Translations under genes and position numbers: made by a program
Notes under the pieces: model-generated
What the model was told of the DNA's origin: nothing
Database searches by the model: none
What the model saw: only the letters and a program-made list of their open reading frames with translations
Shown: positions 30,710 to 39,395 of the stretch, one piece after another
How positions within the stretch are numbered: position 1 is the first letter of the stretch
Layout: the number at the start of each line of letters is the position of its first letter
Assembly (NCBI RefSeq): GCF_003812745.1
Contig: NZ_CP033831.1
Location: 2,976,001-3,040,000 of the forward strand
Length of the DNA: 64,000 bases
Reading direction: 5' to 3'
Source: Serratia sp. FDAARGOS_506
Lineage (GTDB): Bacteria; Pseudomonadota; Gammaproteobacteria; Enterobacterales; Enterobacteriaceae

Positions 30710-32899
30710 ATGTCAGAAAAAATTAAAGTAACTCATTCGGGAACCGAGAAATCAGAAAGTATCGACATGGGACGCCTTGTCGGAGAGTTAATTGATAATA
30801 GATGGTTGATTGTTACAGTCACGTCTTTTCTTTTATCTCTCGGTGTTCTGTATAGCCTTTTCTCTACGCCGATTTATCGTGCTGATGCTATGCTTCAAGT
30901 TGAGCAGAAGCAGGGAAATGCGATTTTAAATAGCCTCAGTCAAATTTTGCCAGATAGCCAGCCTCAATCTGCGCCAGAAATTGCTTTGCTGCAATCACGA
31001 ATGATTTTGGGGAAAGCAGTTGATGAATTGAACTTGCAGACGAGCGTAGAACAAGATTATTTCCCTGTCTTTGGTAAAGGTTGGTCTCGTTTAAATGGAG
31101 AAAAAGCCGGTAAATTAGACATTAGCCGATTCTATTTGCCTGCCAGCGAAAATACTAAAGGTGTTCCTGAGATCATTTTAACCGTTCTTGACAACAAACG
31201 TTACAAAGTTGAAAACGATGCAATTAGCTTAGAAGGCCATGTTGGTGATTTGCTAGAGAATAACGGTATTTCCTTGAAGGTGAATGCAATTGATGCTGCA
31301 CCGGGGACGAAATTTACCGTAAAATACAAGAGCAAACTTGAGGTAATTAACGAGCTACTTAAAGTTTACTCTGTTGCTGACCAGGGTAAGGATACAGGGA
31401 TGCTATCCCTCACGCTGACAGGCGAAGACCCTGTTAAAATTCGCGAGATTCTTGATAGTATTGCCAACATCTATATGGCGCAGAACATTGCTCGTCAAGC
31501 TGCGCAGGATGCCAAGAGCCTCGATTTCTTGCAGGAGCAAATGCCTAAAGTCCGTTCAGACCTGGATATTGCCGAAAGTAAGCTTAATCAATATCGGCAA
31601 CAGAAAGATTCTGTGGACTTGAATCTTGAGGCTCAATCCGTCTTAAACCAGATTGTCAATGTTGATAATCAATTGAATGAGTTGACGATTCGTGAGGCGG
31701 AAGTTTCTCAGCTGTACACGCAAAGTCATCCTACCTACAAAGCTTTATTAGAAAAACGTAGCACGTTGGAGCAGGAAAAGAAGAAATTGAACAAACGTGT
31801 TTCCGCTATGCCAGAAACACAACAAGAAGTATTGCGGTTAAGTCGTGATGTGGAGTCGGGGCGAGCTGTGTACATGCAGTTACTCAATCGGCAACAGGAG
31901 CTAAGCATTGCTAAGTCCAGTGCAATTGGTTATGTCCGAATCATTGATTCTGCTATAACTGCACCTAAGCCGGTTAAACCGCAGAAAGTGCTAATTATTT
32001 TGATCAGTTTAGTCTTGGGTGGTGTTTTCTCCGTTGGCTTAATCCTTGCGAATATGTTCTTGCGTCGTGGCATTGAGTCGCCAGAACAGCTTGAAGAGCT
32101 TGGTATCAACGTTTATGCGAGCGTTCCGGTTTCTGAATGGTTGATCAAGGAAAGCTTGGATAGTAAGAAAAAGATCAAGTCCATTTCGACGGTTAAAAAT
32201 AACCGGAAGGATGCAGTATTTCTTGCAGTTGAAAACCCTGCTGATTTGGCTGTGGAGGCTATACGCGGTTTACGTACCAGCTTGCACTTTGCAATGATGG
32301 AAGCCAACAATAAAGTATTGATGATTTCTGGTGCCAGTCCAAATGCGGGTAAGACCTTTGTGAGTAGTAACCTGGCCGCCGTGATCGCCAATACAGGTAA
32401 GAAGGTTCTCTTCATTGATGCCGACATGCGTAAAGGCTATATACACAAGAATTTTGGTTTCGAAAATACTGATGGTCTTTCAGATGTGCTGTCAGGAAAA
32501 ATACCGGTAGAACAGGCGATAAAGAACGTTGTTTCTGCCAATTTTGACTTTATTTCTCGTGGGCAGGTGCCGCCTAACCCTGCAGAGTTGCTTATGCATG
32601 AACGCTTAGCGGCATTGCTCACTTGGGCTGACAAGCACTATGACATGATTGTTATTGATACACCGCCAATTTTAGCAGTGACGGATGCCGCGATTATCGG
32701 TGGCTATGCAGGGACAACATTGCTGGTTGCCAGATTCGAGCAAAATACCGCGAAGGAAATTGAGGTTTCGATCAAGCGCTTTGAGCAGAGTGGAGTTGTA
32801 GTTAAAGGCTGCATCTTGAATGGCATGGTGAAAAAAGCAAGTAGCTACTATGGCTATGGCTACAATTATTACGGCTACTCTTATTCAGATAAAAAGTAA
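30710..32899 (+). CDS. wzc: Polysaccharide co-polymerase and BY-kinase Wzc
   Basis: Inner-membrane tyrosine autokinase that with Wza spans the envelope and controls capsule length. It has 729 residues: a first helix near 33-53, a Wzz-type periplasmic domain with long coiled coil (about 260-400), a second helix (VLIILISLVLGGVFSVGLILA, near 425-450) and a cytoplasmic kinase with Walker A GASPNAGKT (about 540), Walker A' VLFIDADMRKG and Walker B MIVIDTPP. The tail is a Tyr cluster (SSYYGYGYNYYGYSYS), the autophosphorylation region. A terminator-like hairpin follows 12 bases after the stop. Confidence 0.95.
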   Translation: MSEKIKVTHSGTEKSESIDMGRLVGELIDNRWLIVTVTSFLLSLGVLYSLFSTPIYRADAMLQVEQKQGNAILNSLSQILPDSQPQSAPEIALLQSRMILGKAVDELNLQTSVEQDYFPVFGKGWSRLNGEKAGKLDISRFYLPASENTKGVPEIILTVLDNKRYKVENDAISLEGHVGDLLENNGISLKVNAIDAAPGTKFTVKYKSKLEVINELLKVYSVADQGKDTGMLSLTLTGEDPVKIREILDSIANIYMAQNIARQAAQDAKSLDFLQEQMPKVRSDLDIAESKLNQYRQQKDSVDLNLEAQSVLNQIVNVDNQLNELTIREAEVSQLYTQSHPTYKALLEKRSTLEQEKKKLNKRVSAMPETQQEVLRLSRDVESGRAVYMQLLNRQQELSIAKSSAIGYVRIIDSAITAPKPVKPQKVLIILISLVLGGVFSVGLILANMFLRRGIESPEQLEELGINVYASVPVSEWLIKESLDSKKKIKSISTVKNNRKDAVFLAVENPADLAVEAIRGLRTSLHFAMMEANNKVLMISGASPNAGKTFVSSNLAAVIANTGKKVLFIDADMRKGYIHKNFGFENTDGLSDVLSGKIPVEQAIKNVVSANFDFISRGQVPPNPAELLMHERLAALLTWADKHYDMIVIDTPPILAVTDAAIIGGYAGTTLLVARFEQNTAKEIEVSIKRFEQSGVVVKGCILNGMVKKASSYYGYGYNYYGYSYSDKK

Positions 32900-32911
32900 T
32901 TGATGAAGACT

Positions 32912-32948
32912 AAAGCTGACATTCTAAAACAATGTCAGCTTTATTTCC
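32912..32948 (+). terminator. Intra-operon terminator/attenuator after wzc
   Basis: AAAGCTGACATT (32912-32923) pairs perfectly with AATGTCAGCTTT (32931-32942) around a seven-base loop, followed by ATTTCC. It separates the conserved assembly genes from the serotype block. Capsule loci commonly have a partial terminator here that RfaH-modified polymerase reads through. Confidence 0.75.
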
Positions 32949-33038
32949 TTGGTCAATGTGGCTGCCTTTAATATCTGAGACATGGCGCTTTTATGACGTG
33001 TTTCACCAAATGTTTGTTATTTTTTAGAGTACCACTTT

Positions 33039-34127
33039 ATGAAAAGAATTCTCATACTGAGTCACACAAGAAGCATATCTACCTTCAAAATAGGTAGTCA
33101 TCACTATGCTAATGAACTACAAAGCGAAGGACGTCAGGTGAGTTTTTCTGGGGTGCCGTTTAGCTTTATTCATTGGGTATTAAGAAGAAAAAATAATACG
33201 GGCAGCAAGAAAACCAACGAGGGTGTTAAAGTTGTAAATATAAGAGCGTTGTTGCCAATTACAATAAAATATAATTATTTTTTATCAAAGGTAAATCTTC
33301 TTTCGATGCGGTTGTTTACCCCAGGAGATTTTTTTGATAAACATTACGATGTAATAATCTGCGATACGCCTTTTTTTGAGCCGTACATAAAGAGAATGAC
33401 GTACACAAAATTAATTTACAGACCTACAGATGATTATTTGTCGATTGCAGGGGAAAAGATAAGGTCGTATGAGGAGCGGATTATACAAAGAGCAAATTGT
33501 ATTGTCAGTACCTCTAATGTGGTTGAGGACAATCTTTTCAAGAATTACCCTTCAGTTATAGAGGGGAAAACCTGTGCTGTCATTGAAAATGGCTATGATT
33601 CAAGAGAGTTCTATAATAAAAATAGCGGATATCGGAATAACGCGGTTTATGTCGGGGCGCTTGATTTCCGCTTTGACTTTGGAATGTTGGCATTCCTTGC
33701 CAGTAATCGACCAGATTTCATTTTTGATATATTTGGCCCCATCGATGAAAAGTATCGCCAGAGTGTCGAAGAAATAAAGAGGCAAAACAGTAATGTTATC
33801 TTCCATGGCGAAATTGACTATGGAAATGTTTGTGATATTCTCAATGAACATAAAATAGGGCTTCTATTGTTCAATTCAAGCCAGGCCAACGTAGGGCGTA
33901 GTCCTATGAAACTCTGGGAGTACTTATCTTCGGGGTTGAGTGTGATTTATTCCAATATTAACTTGAATGCTTCTATTGGGTGTTTATATAAGTATCACGA
34001 CGAAAACGATGTCTTATATGCGTTCGATATGGCTGCCAGCAGTGATAAGCTTGAATCTTCTACCAGCGAGGATATTGGAAAATATTCATGGAAATATAAG
34101 GCTAGTGCCCTTGCGAAATATTTCTAG
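33039..34127 (+). CDS. GT-B glycosyltransferase, possibly GumK/TuaH-like
   Basis: Cytoplasmic, membrane-associated glycosyltransferase of 362 residues. The N-terminal half (MKRILILSHTRSISTFKIGSHHYANEL) and the middle (IICDTPFFEPYIKRM, LIYRPTDDYLSIAG, NCIVSTSNVVEDNL) resemble the GumK/TuaH style of GT-B enzymes; the C-terminal donor lobe has VYVGALDFRFDFGML and SPMKLWEYLSSGLSVIYSN. A glucuronosyl donor would fit GumK likeness, but that is low-confidence inference and no UDP-glucose dehydrogenase gene is in the window. It is the first gene of the AT-rich serotype block. Confidence 0.7.
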   Translation: MKRILILSHTRSISTFKIGSHHYANELQSEGRQVSFSGVPFSFIHWVLRRKNNTGSKKTNEGVKVVNIRALLPITIKYNYFLSKVNLLSMRLFTPGDFFDKHYDVIICDTPFFEPYIKRMTYTKLIYRPTDDYLSIAGEKIRSYEERIIQRANCIVSTSNVVEDNLFKNYPSVIEGKTCAVIENGYDSREFYNKNSGYRNNAVYVGALDFRFDFGMLAFLASNRPDFIFDIFGPIDEKYRQSVEEIKRQNSNVIFHGEIDYGNVCDILNEHKIGLLLFNSSQANVGRSPMKLWEYLSSGLSVIYSNINLNASIGCLYKYHDENDVLYAFDMAASSDKLESSTSEDIGKYSWKYKASALAKYF

Positions 34128-34159
34128 CAACCGATTATAAAAAGAGATGTAAAAAATTT

Positions 34160-35368
34160 ATGCTTAGTACATATGGTACATTCGGGAATATAAGAGTTAT
34201 GCCGGTGCTATTCGCGCTGCTTATGACCCTTCCTATCGTAGTCTTTCCATTCTCCCCATTGTTAGGCTACTATATCTCTATTATTTTATTGCTAACCGTT
34301 TCTGATTTATGTAATGCGAAACCAATAAGGGTCTATTTCTCTCTTATTGCATTGGTCTGTGGGGTTCTGGTTTCTGCTTCGAGAGTACATCTGACATCAG
34401 CAAGTGATGACTTCGGCCATTATTATGCTTCTTATCTTTCTATTCTTCATGGTGGAACAATATTTCAATACGCCGGAGGCGTGGAGTTCTTACTCTCGCT
34501 TTATTTTAAAATTCTGGTAATGATTTTTGGAAACCTTCATCCTAGTAGCATTCTTTTCTTTGTTGCGCTGCTCAACAGTTTCCTTTTCTATCTATGGCTA
34601 GAAAAATTTGGTTTGAATAGGGTAGATGACAAGTTAAAGTCACTATGCATCGCGGCATCACTGACATTTTACATGTTCACAATTAGCACATTGTTAATGC
34701 GCCAAATGTTGGCAACGCCCTTTTTGTTATTTGCTCTTTCTTATACGTTACGTAGCAAGATGGGAATTCTCTCCCTTCTTCTGGCATCTTTTGCACATTT
34801 ATCCTCTATACCGATTTATTTCATCATTCGTATTTTGATGTCAGAAGACAGAAAGAAAAAGAATTTAATGGTTTTGTTCTTTCTGGTTGTTTTGGTTCTT
34901 TTCTCTCTGATTGTTAAGTTTTCTTCCTCCTTGACTGGTCTGCCGGTTATTGGGATCTTGGCATTTAAGCTTGAGTATTATGGCCGGGTTTCATTGTTTA
35001 GTTTTGACAGAATAGATTCGTATGTCAAATATTTGGTTGTCATGTTGATCGCTTCAATATTTTTCTTTTCTGAAAAGCATAAGGATTGGAAGAGCTTACT
35101 CTATTATAGTGGTGCAATTTATATTATCTGGTTACCAATACCGTTGATGTCTGGTCGGATATTTTTGATGTTAGGGACGGTGGCATTAGGGTACATTCTT
35201 TTTCTATCCGCCTACAGAATGAGTATAGTGCTGAGATATTTTTTGGTCATTTACTGTATTTTTAGGGTGCTGACATTAGGTATTTATTATACAAATAATA
35301 ACGACGGATTTGATTTATGGTATAGCTATCCCTGGATATCCGAAAATGCATTTTACTTTGTTAGATAA
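34160..35368 (+). CDS. wzy: Wzy-type O-unit/capsule polymerase (EpsG-like)
   Basis: Very hydrophobic protein of 402 residues with about ten to twelve helices and a large loop. The segments LTSASDDFGHYYASYLSILH, TLLMRQMLATPFLLFALSYTL and LLASFAHLSSIPIYFIIRIL are the pattern of the EpsG/Wzy family that joins lipid-linked repeat units at the periplasmic face. It lies between glycosyltransferase genes, in a block with one other multi-spanning protein that is clearly a flippase, so it is the best polymerase candidate. Sequence identity to known polymerases is expected to be low. Confidence 0.75.
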   Translation: MLSTYGTFGNIRVMPVLFALLMTLPIVVFPFSPLLGYYISIILLLTVSDLCNAKPIRVYFSLIALVCGVLVSASRVHLTSASDDFGHYYASYLSILHGGTIFQYAGGVEFLLSLYFKILVMIFGNLHPSSILFFVALLNSFLFYLWLEKFGLNRVDDKLKSLCIAASLTFYMFTISTLLMRQMLATPFLLFALSYTLRSKMGILSLLLASFAHLSSIPIYFIIRILMSEDRKKKNLMVLFFLVVLVLFSLIVKFSSSLTGLPVIGILAFKLEYYGRVSLFSFDRIDSYVKYLVVMLIASIFFFSEKHKDWKSLLYYSGAIYIIWLPIPLMSGRIFLMLGTVALGYILFLSAYRMSIVLRYFLVIYCIFRVLTLGIYYTNNNDGFDLWYSYPWISENAFYFVR

Positions 35369-35461
35369 CCATAGGGTGAGAATCTGATTTTTACGTCTAG
35401 GATGAGTTACGAGTTCAATAAAATCAGGCAAGCCATATCCGGATGTGTTAAAGAGGGGATG

Positions 35462-36520
35462 ATGATTTATATTAACGGTAGGTTTTTAACCCAAAAGACA
35501 ACCGGTGTACAACGTTTTGCCGAAGAGGTCGGAAAAGCGCTAGTTGGCATACGGAATGATGTCGTCTTCCTTGTGCCTGAAAAAACTCAGGTAGTGAAAA
35601 AAGAGTTTCTATCTAACTTTAAAGTGCAAGAAGTTAAAGGTGGTAACGGGCATTTTTGGGAGCAGTTTACTTTGCCCAAATACCTGAAGCGATTAAATTC
35701 TCCGTTACTCCTTAACCTATGTAGTACTGCTCCTGCATTCTATAAGAACAAAATAGTTACACACCATGATATCACCTATGTCCGATTCCCTGAAAGTTTT
35801 TCGAAGCCGTTCCGGTTATGGTATAGGGCTTTAGTTCCTATTATGATAAAAAACTCGAAATGTTTGCTAACAGTCAGTGAGTTTTCTAAAAAAGAAATTT
35901 CGACATTTTATCGTTGTGAAAACAAGCGGGTAGAAGTAATAAGCAATGCAGTTAGTAAGGAGTTTCAGCCACCACAGCCGTCTTTAGGCAACAGTATACA
36001 TAGTAGTAATCAATATGTGCTTGCCGTATCTTCACCTAATTATCATAAAAATTTTCATGGGTTAATCGAGGCGTTCTCTGCAAGCAACCTTGATATTAAA
36101 TTGAAAATTATAGGTGATCGAGCCGGTACTTTCAGTAAAGTAAAATTCTCTGAAGATGACCCAAGGATTGAGTTTCTCGGCCGGGTTAACGACGACGAGT
36201 TGGTTGCTCTTTATCAGAATGCCAAATTTTTTGCATTTCCATCATTTTATGAAGGCTTTGGGATACCTCCGTTGGAGGCCCAGGCTTGCGGTTGTCCCGT
36301 TATATCATCAGATCGAGCTTCTTTGAAGGAAGTGCTTGCCGACAGTGCTGTGTACTTTTCACCTGATTCAAAAGCAGAAATTATTGAAGCTCTGGAGTCT
36401 GTAGACAAGGATGCATCTCTGAGAGAAAGTCTGAAAAGAAAGGGTGAGAATAATGTTACCCGTTTTTCCTGGAGGTCTTCTGCTGAAAAACTGAATAAAA
36501 TTATTTCAGAAGTTCTGTAA
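35462..36520 (+). CDS. GT4-family glycosyltransferase
   Basis: Retaining GT-B glycosyltransferase of 352 residues from ATG 35462 (MIYINGRFLTQKTTGVQRFAEEV), the conserved start of a common GT4 group; an upstream ATG at 35402 adds 20 non-conserved residues. The acceptor loop includes TGVQRFA, and the donor lobe has FPSFYEGFGIPPLEAQACGCPV with the E-x7-E catalytic motif. Similar proteins are often mannosyltransferases, which would fit the manC-manB pair in the next transcript, but donor and linkage are not shown. Confidence 0.82.
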   Translation: MIYINGRFLTQKTTGVQRFAEEVGKALVGIRNDVVFLVPEKTQVVKKEFLSNFKVQEVKGGNGHFWEQFTLPKYLKRLNSPLLLNLCSTAPAFYKNKIVTHHDITYVRFPESFSKPFRLWYRALVPIMIKNSKCLLTVSEFSKKEISTFYRCENKRVEVISNAVSKEFQPPQPSLGNSIHSSNQYVLAVSSPNYHKNFHGLIEAFSASNLDIKLKIIGDRAGTFSKVKFSEDDPRIEFLGRVNDDELVALYQNAKFFAFPSFYEGFGIPPLEAQACGCPVISSDRASLKEVLADSAVYFSPDSKAEIIEALESVDKDASLRESLKRKGENNVTRFSWRSSAEKLNKIISEVL

Positions 36521-36629
36521 TTAAGCGTGACGGTAAAAAGTACGGGATAATTCCATATTGAAAAATTGAAATTATTAATCCGTTAAAACTACAGCGGCTA
36601 TTAATGTTGGCTTTTAAGGTGAATCCGAG

Positions 36630-37781
36630 ATGAGTAATCCAAGTGTTGGCGTTGTGGCCGATTGGTTAGTAACCTACGCAGGGGCAGAGCGTGTCATAAA
36701 AGAGTTTATAGACATGTATCCAGAGGCTGATCTTTACTCTGTGGTCGATTTTCTTTCAGACGATGCCCGCAGTTTTTTCCATGGAAAAAAAGCAATAACA
36801 ACTTTTATTCAAAAACTACCTAAATCAAAAAAAGCTTACCAGAAGTATCTACCCTTTATGCCACTTGCGATAGAGCAGCTTGATGTTTCAAAGCATGATA
36901 TTGTGCTATCAAGCAGTCACGCAGTAGCAAAAGGGATTCTGACAGGCCCAGACCAGTTGCATATCAGTTACGTTCATTCCCCTATACGTTATGCGTGGGA
37001 TTTACAGCATCAATACCTGAAAGAGTCAGGTCTGGACAGGGGGCTGAAAGGACATCTTGCGCGATGGATTCTGCATAAAGTGAGAATGTGGGATTATCGC
37101 ACCGCTAACGGCGTTGATTATTTTATCGCCAACTCTGATTTTATTGCTCGGCGAATTAAAAAAGTCTACGGTCGAGATGCAGACACTATATATCCACCGG
37201 TTGATGTCGAGCGTTTTTCCTATCAGGAAAACAAAGAAAACTTCTATTTTACTGCATCACGTATGGTTCCCTATAAAAGAATCGATTTAATCGTCGAAGC
37301 TTTTGGTCACATGCCTGATAAAAGGCTTGTTGTGATTGGCGATGGCTCTGAAATGGCTAAAATCAAGGCAAAAGCTAAAAGCAATGTCGAGATTCTCGGC
37401 TATCAGTCAAATGAGGTTATGCTTGAGTGTATGCAGAAAGCTAAGGCATTTGTATTTGCTGCTGAAGAGGATTTCGGCATTACACCTGTTGAAGCTCAGG
37501 CCTGTGGCACGCCAGTGATCGCCTTTGGCAAAGGTGGCTCCTTAGAAACGGTGCGTCCATTTGGTGTATCGAAAGCGACAGGGGTATTTTTTGCCAATCA
37601 AACCGTTACTTCTGTTGTCGAAGCTATTGAGCATTTTCAAAACATTGAGTCATCTATTCTACCCCAAGATTGTCGTGATAATGCTTTACGGTTCTCCGTT
37701 TCACGTTTCCATAAGGAAATGGAGAAATATATAAGTGATAAATGGAAGGTGTTCAATAGCTCAAAAATGATTGAGTACTGA
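36630..37781 (+). CDS. GT4-family glycosyltransferase, probable mannosyltransferase
   Basis: 383-residue GT-B enzyme of the WbaZ-like group: VGVVADWLVTYAGAERVIKEF at the N-terminus, then SSSHAVAKGILTGPDQLHISYVHSPIRYAWD (typical of mannosyl/rhamnosyl GT4 enzymes), NSDFIARRIKKVYGRDADTIYPPVD and AAEEDFGITPVEAQACGTPV with the E-x7-E motif. AGGTGA precedes the ATG. GDP-mannose as donor is inference from family and from manC-manB downstream. It sits after a 109-base gap without recognisable structure. Confidence 0.83.
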   Translation: MSNPSVGVVADWLVTYAGAERVIKEFIDMYPEADLYSVVDFLSDDARSFFHGKKAITTFIQKLPKSKKAYQKYLPFMPLAIEQLDVSKHDIVLSSSHAVAKGILTGPDQLHISYVHSPIRYAWDLQHQYLKESGLDRGLKGHLARWILHKVRMWDYRTANGVDYFIANSDFIARRIKKVYGRDADTIYPPVDVERFSYQENKENFYFTASRMVPYKRIDLIVEAFGHMPDKRLVVIGDGSEMAKIKAKAKSNVEILGYQSNEVMLECMQKAKAFVFAAEEDFGITPVEAQACGTPVIAFGKGGSLETVRPFGVSKATGVFFANQTVTSVVEAIEHFQNIESSILPQDCRDNALRFSVSRFHKEMEKYISDKWKVFNSSKMIEY

Positions 37782-37842
37782 TATGAGTTATCTCTAGATA
37801 ATATTAGTGACCCACATGTCAGGCTTTTGAGAGGTTTTTATC

Positions 37843-38862
37843 ATGAAAAAATTAGCACATATTCTCCTGATTGCTTCAATTTATATTGCCTCTGGCTTTG
37901 GATACTCATACGCATTCTATTCTGGTGTTGGTGTACACCCTAATCAATTTAAAGGAAGTGCTGAGGAACTTATCGGTTTGATGGAGAAGTACCATGTTAA
38001 ATCATTTCGGACCGACTATCCATGGAGCTTGGTCGAGATTCAAAAAGGTGTTCTGAATAGCTCAAAAGATACGACCGACCGTGTTATCAGTATCGCTAAA
38101 GAAAGTGGGATTTCCCCTTTAATTATATTGGATTATGGGAATAAGAACTACGGTGGCGGCAAACCACTTACACCAGAAGCGTCAGCAGCTTTCGTGAATT
38201 ATGCAGCATGGACGGCAAGGCATTTTAAAGGTAAGGCTGATATCTTCGAAGTTTGGAATGAATGGTCGCATCGTAGTGCCAACTCGAACGAGGCCGTGAG
38301 TGAAGCCTCTGCTGAGGCTTATTTTCAGCTAGTTAAGGCAACTTCACTGGCAGTCAAAAAAGAGAACCCTGCAGCTAAAGTTATTGCAGGTGGTTTCAAT
38401 CCTCTTGGTAACGATGATAAAGAGTGGGGAATAATGTTGGTTAAATTGGGCATTCTCAACTATGTTGATGGTATTTCTCTTCATCCCTATTCTTATCAGA
38501 ACAGAACGGTTGCCGACCCAAAATTTAATCTTAAACGAATCGAACTCTATCAGGAAGAGTTGAGCCAATTTTTTGGGAAAATGGTGCCGTTTTATATTAC
38601 AGAGGTTGGATATCCAGCCTATCCAGGTGGAGCTAACCTGACTGACAGTGAAGTTGCACAGTACGCTTATGAGTATATGACATTAGCAAGCAAAATGAAC
38701 TATATTGCCGGTGTCTGGTGGTATGACTTTATCGATGATGGTAATGATAAGAATAAAAGAGAAAATAGCTTCGGCATCCTCAATAATGACTTGTCAGAAA
38801 AAATGGTGACGAAAGAATTTAGCGGTGCTTTAAAAACGATAAACAGTGACGCTGAGCGTTAA
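37843..38862 (+). CDS. Periplasmic clan-A glycoside hydrolase, PslG/GH39-like
   Basis: Secreted (beta/alpha)8 glycosidase of 339 residues with signal peptide MKKLAHILLIASIYIASGFG...YA. The catalytic pair of clan GH-A is visible: acid/base Glu140 in FEVWNEW and nucleophile Glu254 in YITEVGYP, with ISLHPYSY between. The N-terminal HPNQFKGSAEELIGLMEKYHVKSFRTDYPWSLVE resembles PslG and other GH39-like exopolysaccharide hydrolases. In Pseudomonas, PslG sits in the psl cluster and trims the polymer. Its place in the serotype block, just before a strong terminator, suggests it cleaves this strain's own polysaccharide. Confidence 0.82.
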   Translation: MKKLAHILLIASIYIASGFGYSYAFYSGVGVHPNQFKGSAEELIGLMEKYHVKSFRTDYPWSLVEIQKGVLNSSKDTTDRVISIAKESGISPLIILDYGNKNYGGGKPLTPEASAAFVNYAAWTARHFKGKADIFEVWNEWSHRSANSNEAVSEASAEAYFQLVKATSLAVKKENPAAKVIAGGFNPLGNDDKEWGIMLVKLGILNYVDGISLHPYSYQNRTVADPKFNLKRIELYQEELSQFFGKMVPFYITEVGYPAYPGGANLTDSEVAQYAYEYMTLASKMNYIAGVWWYDFIDDGNDKNKRENSFGILNNDLSEKMVTKEFSGALKTINSDAER

Positions 38863-38905
38863 ATAATCATATGCTTATATTGTAGTTGCCAAGTGTATAA
38901 CAGAT

Positions 38906-38939
38906 AAAAGCCATGTTTATTTTTAAACATGGCTTTTTT
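38906..38939 (+). terminator. Rho-independent terminator after the glycoside hydrolase
   Basis: AAAAGCCATGTTTA (38906-38919) pairs perfectly with TAAACATGGCTTTT (38924-38937) around TTTT, followed by TTG. It is a strong terminator inside the capsule block, so downstream genes need read-through by RfaH-modified polymerase or their own promoter. Confidence 0.9.
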
Positions 38940-39395
38940 GTGCGCAGTTAATTGAGGGTGCTAACTTATCAAGAGTTATTATATTGGTAAAATATACGTC
39001 TGTCCGCTGTTAGCACATTTTTCTATTTTTTCCAGTCAGAAATGGTTTTTTTAGGATTCCCACCTCAGCAGTTATCCTCACTCGTGCTATGCACCTCCTT
39101 TTTGCTTGTTCATTCCTTTTCCTTTTCTGGTCCAAAATTTTTTCTTATTAAATCATGTAATTATTCTCCGATTGCTTTATATGGATTAGGCCGAGGGGGA
39201 AAAATGGCTCTGTTTGCATTTTTATTTTAATCATGGTAAGAATATTGTTATGTGTAAAAATGTGAGCTGATGCAAAGAATCCGCCAATAAAAATGGATGT
39301 TTTTGGTTATTTGGGGATAATCTTTCCAGTGCTTTGCTCCTCAGTTGCTATACTTTTCTGGGCTGTTAATGGTTTTAGCTGTTTTACGAGGGTGT
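38940..39395. other. AT-rich gap within the capsule block
   Basis: About 450 bases between the terminator and the next glycosyltransferase. A short open frame at 39293-39454 could encode a 53-residue hydrophobic peptide (MDVFGYLGIIFPVLCSSVAI and on), overlapping the next gene out of frame; there is no convincing ribosome site and I do not call it a gene. A 62-codon frame at 39042 lacks a good start. The gap may hold a promoter for the downstream half of the block or the remains of a lost gene. Confidence 0.4.

Noticed and set aside
39042-39230. 62-codon frame in the capsule-block gap
   Set aside because: Low-complexity Phe/Leu/Ser translation of T-rich DNA, no ribosome site, no recognisable domain.
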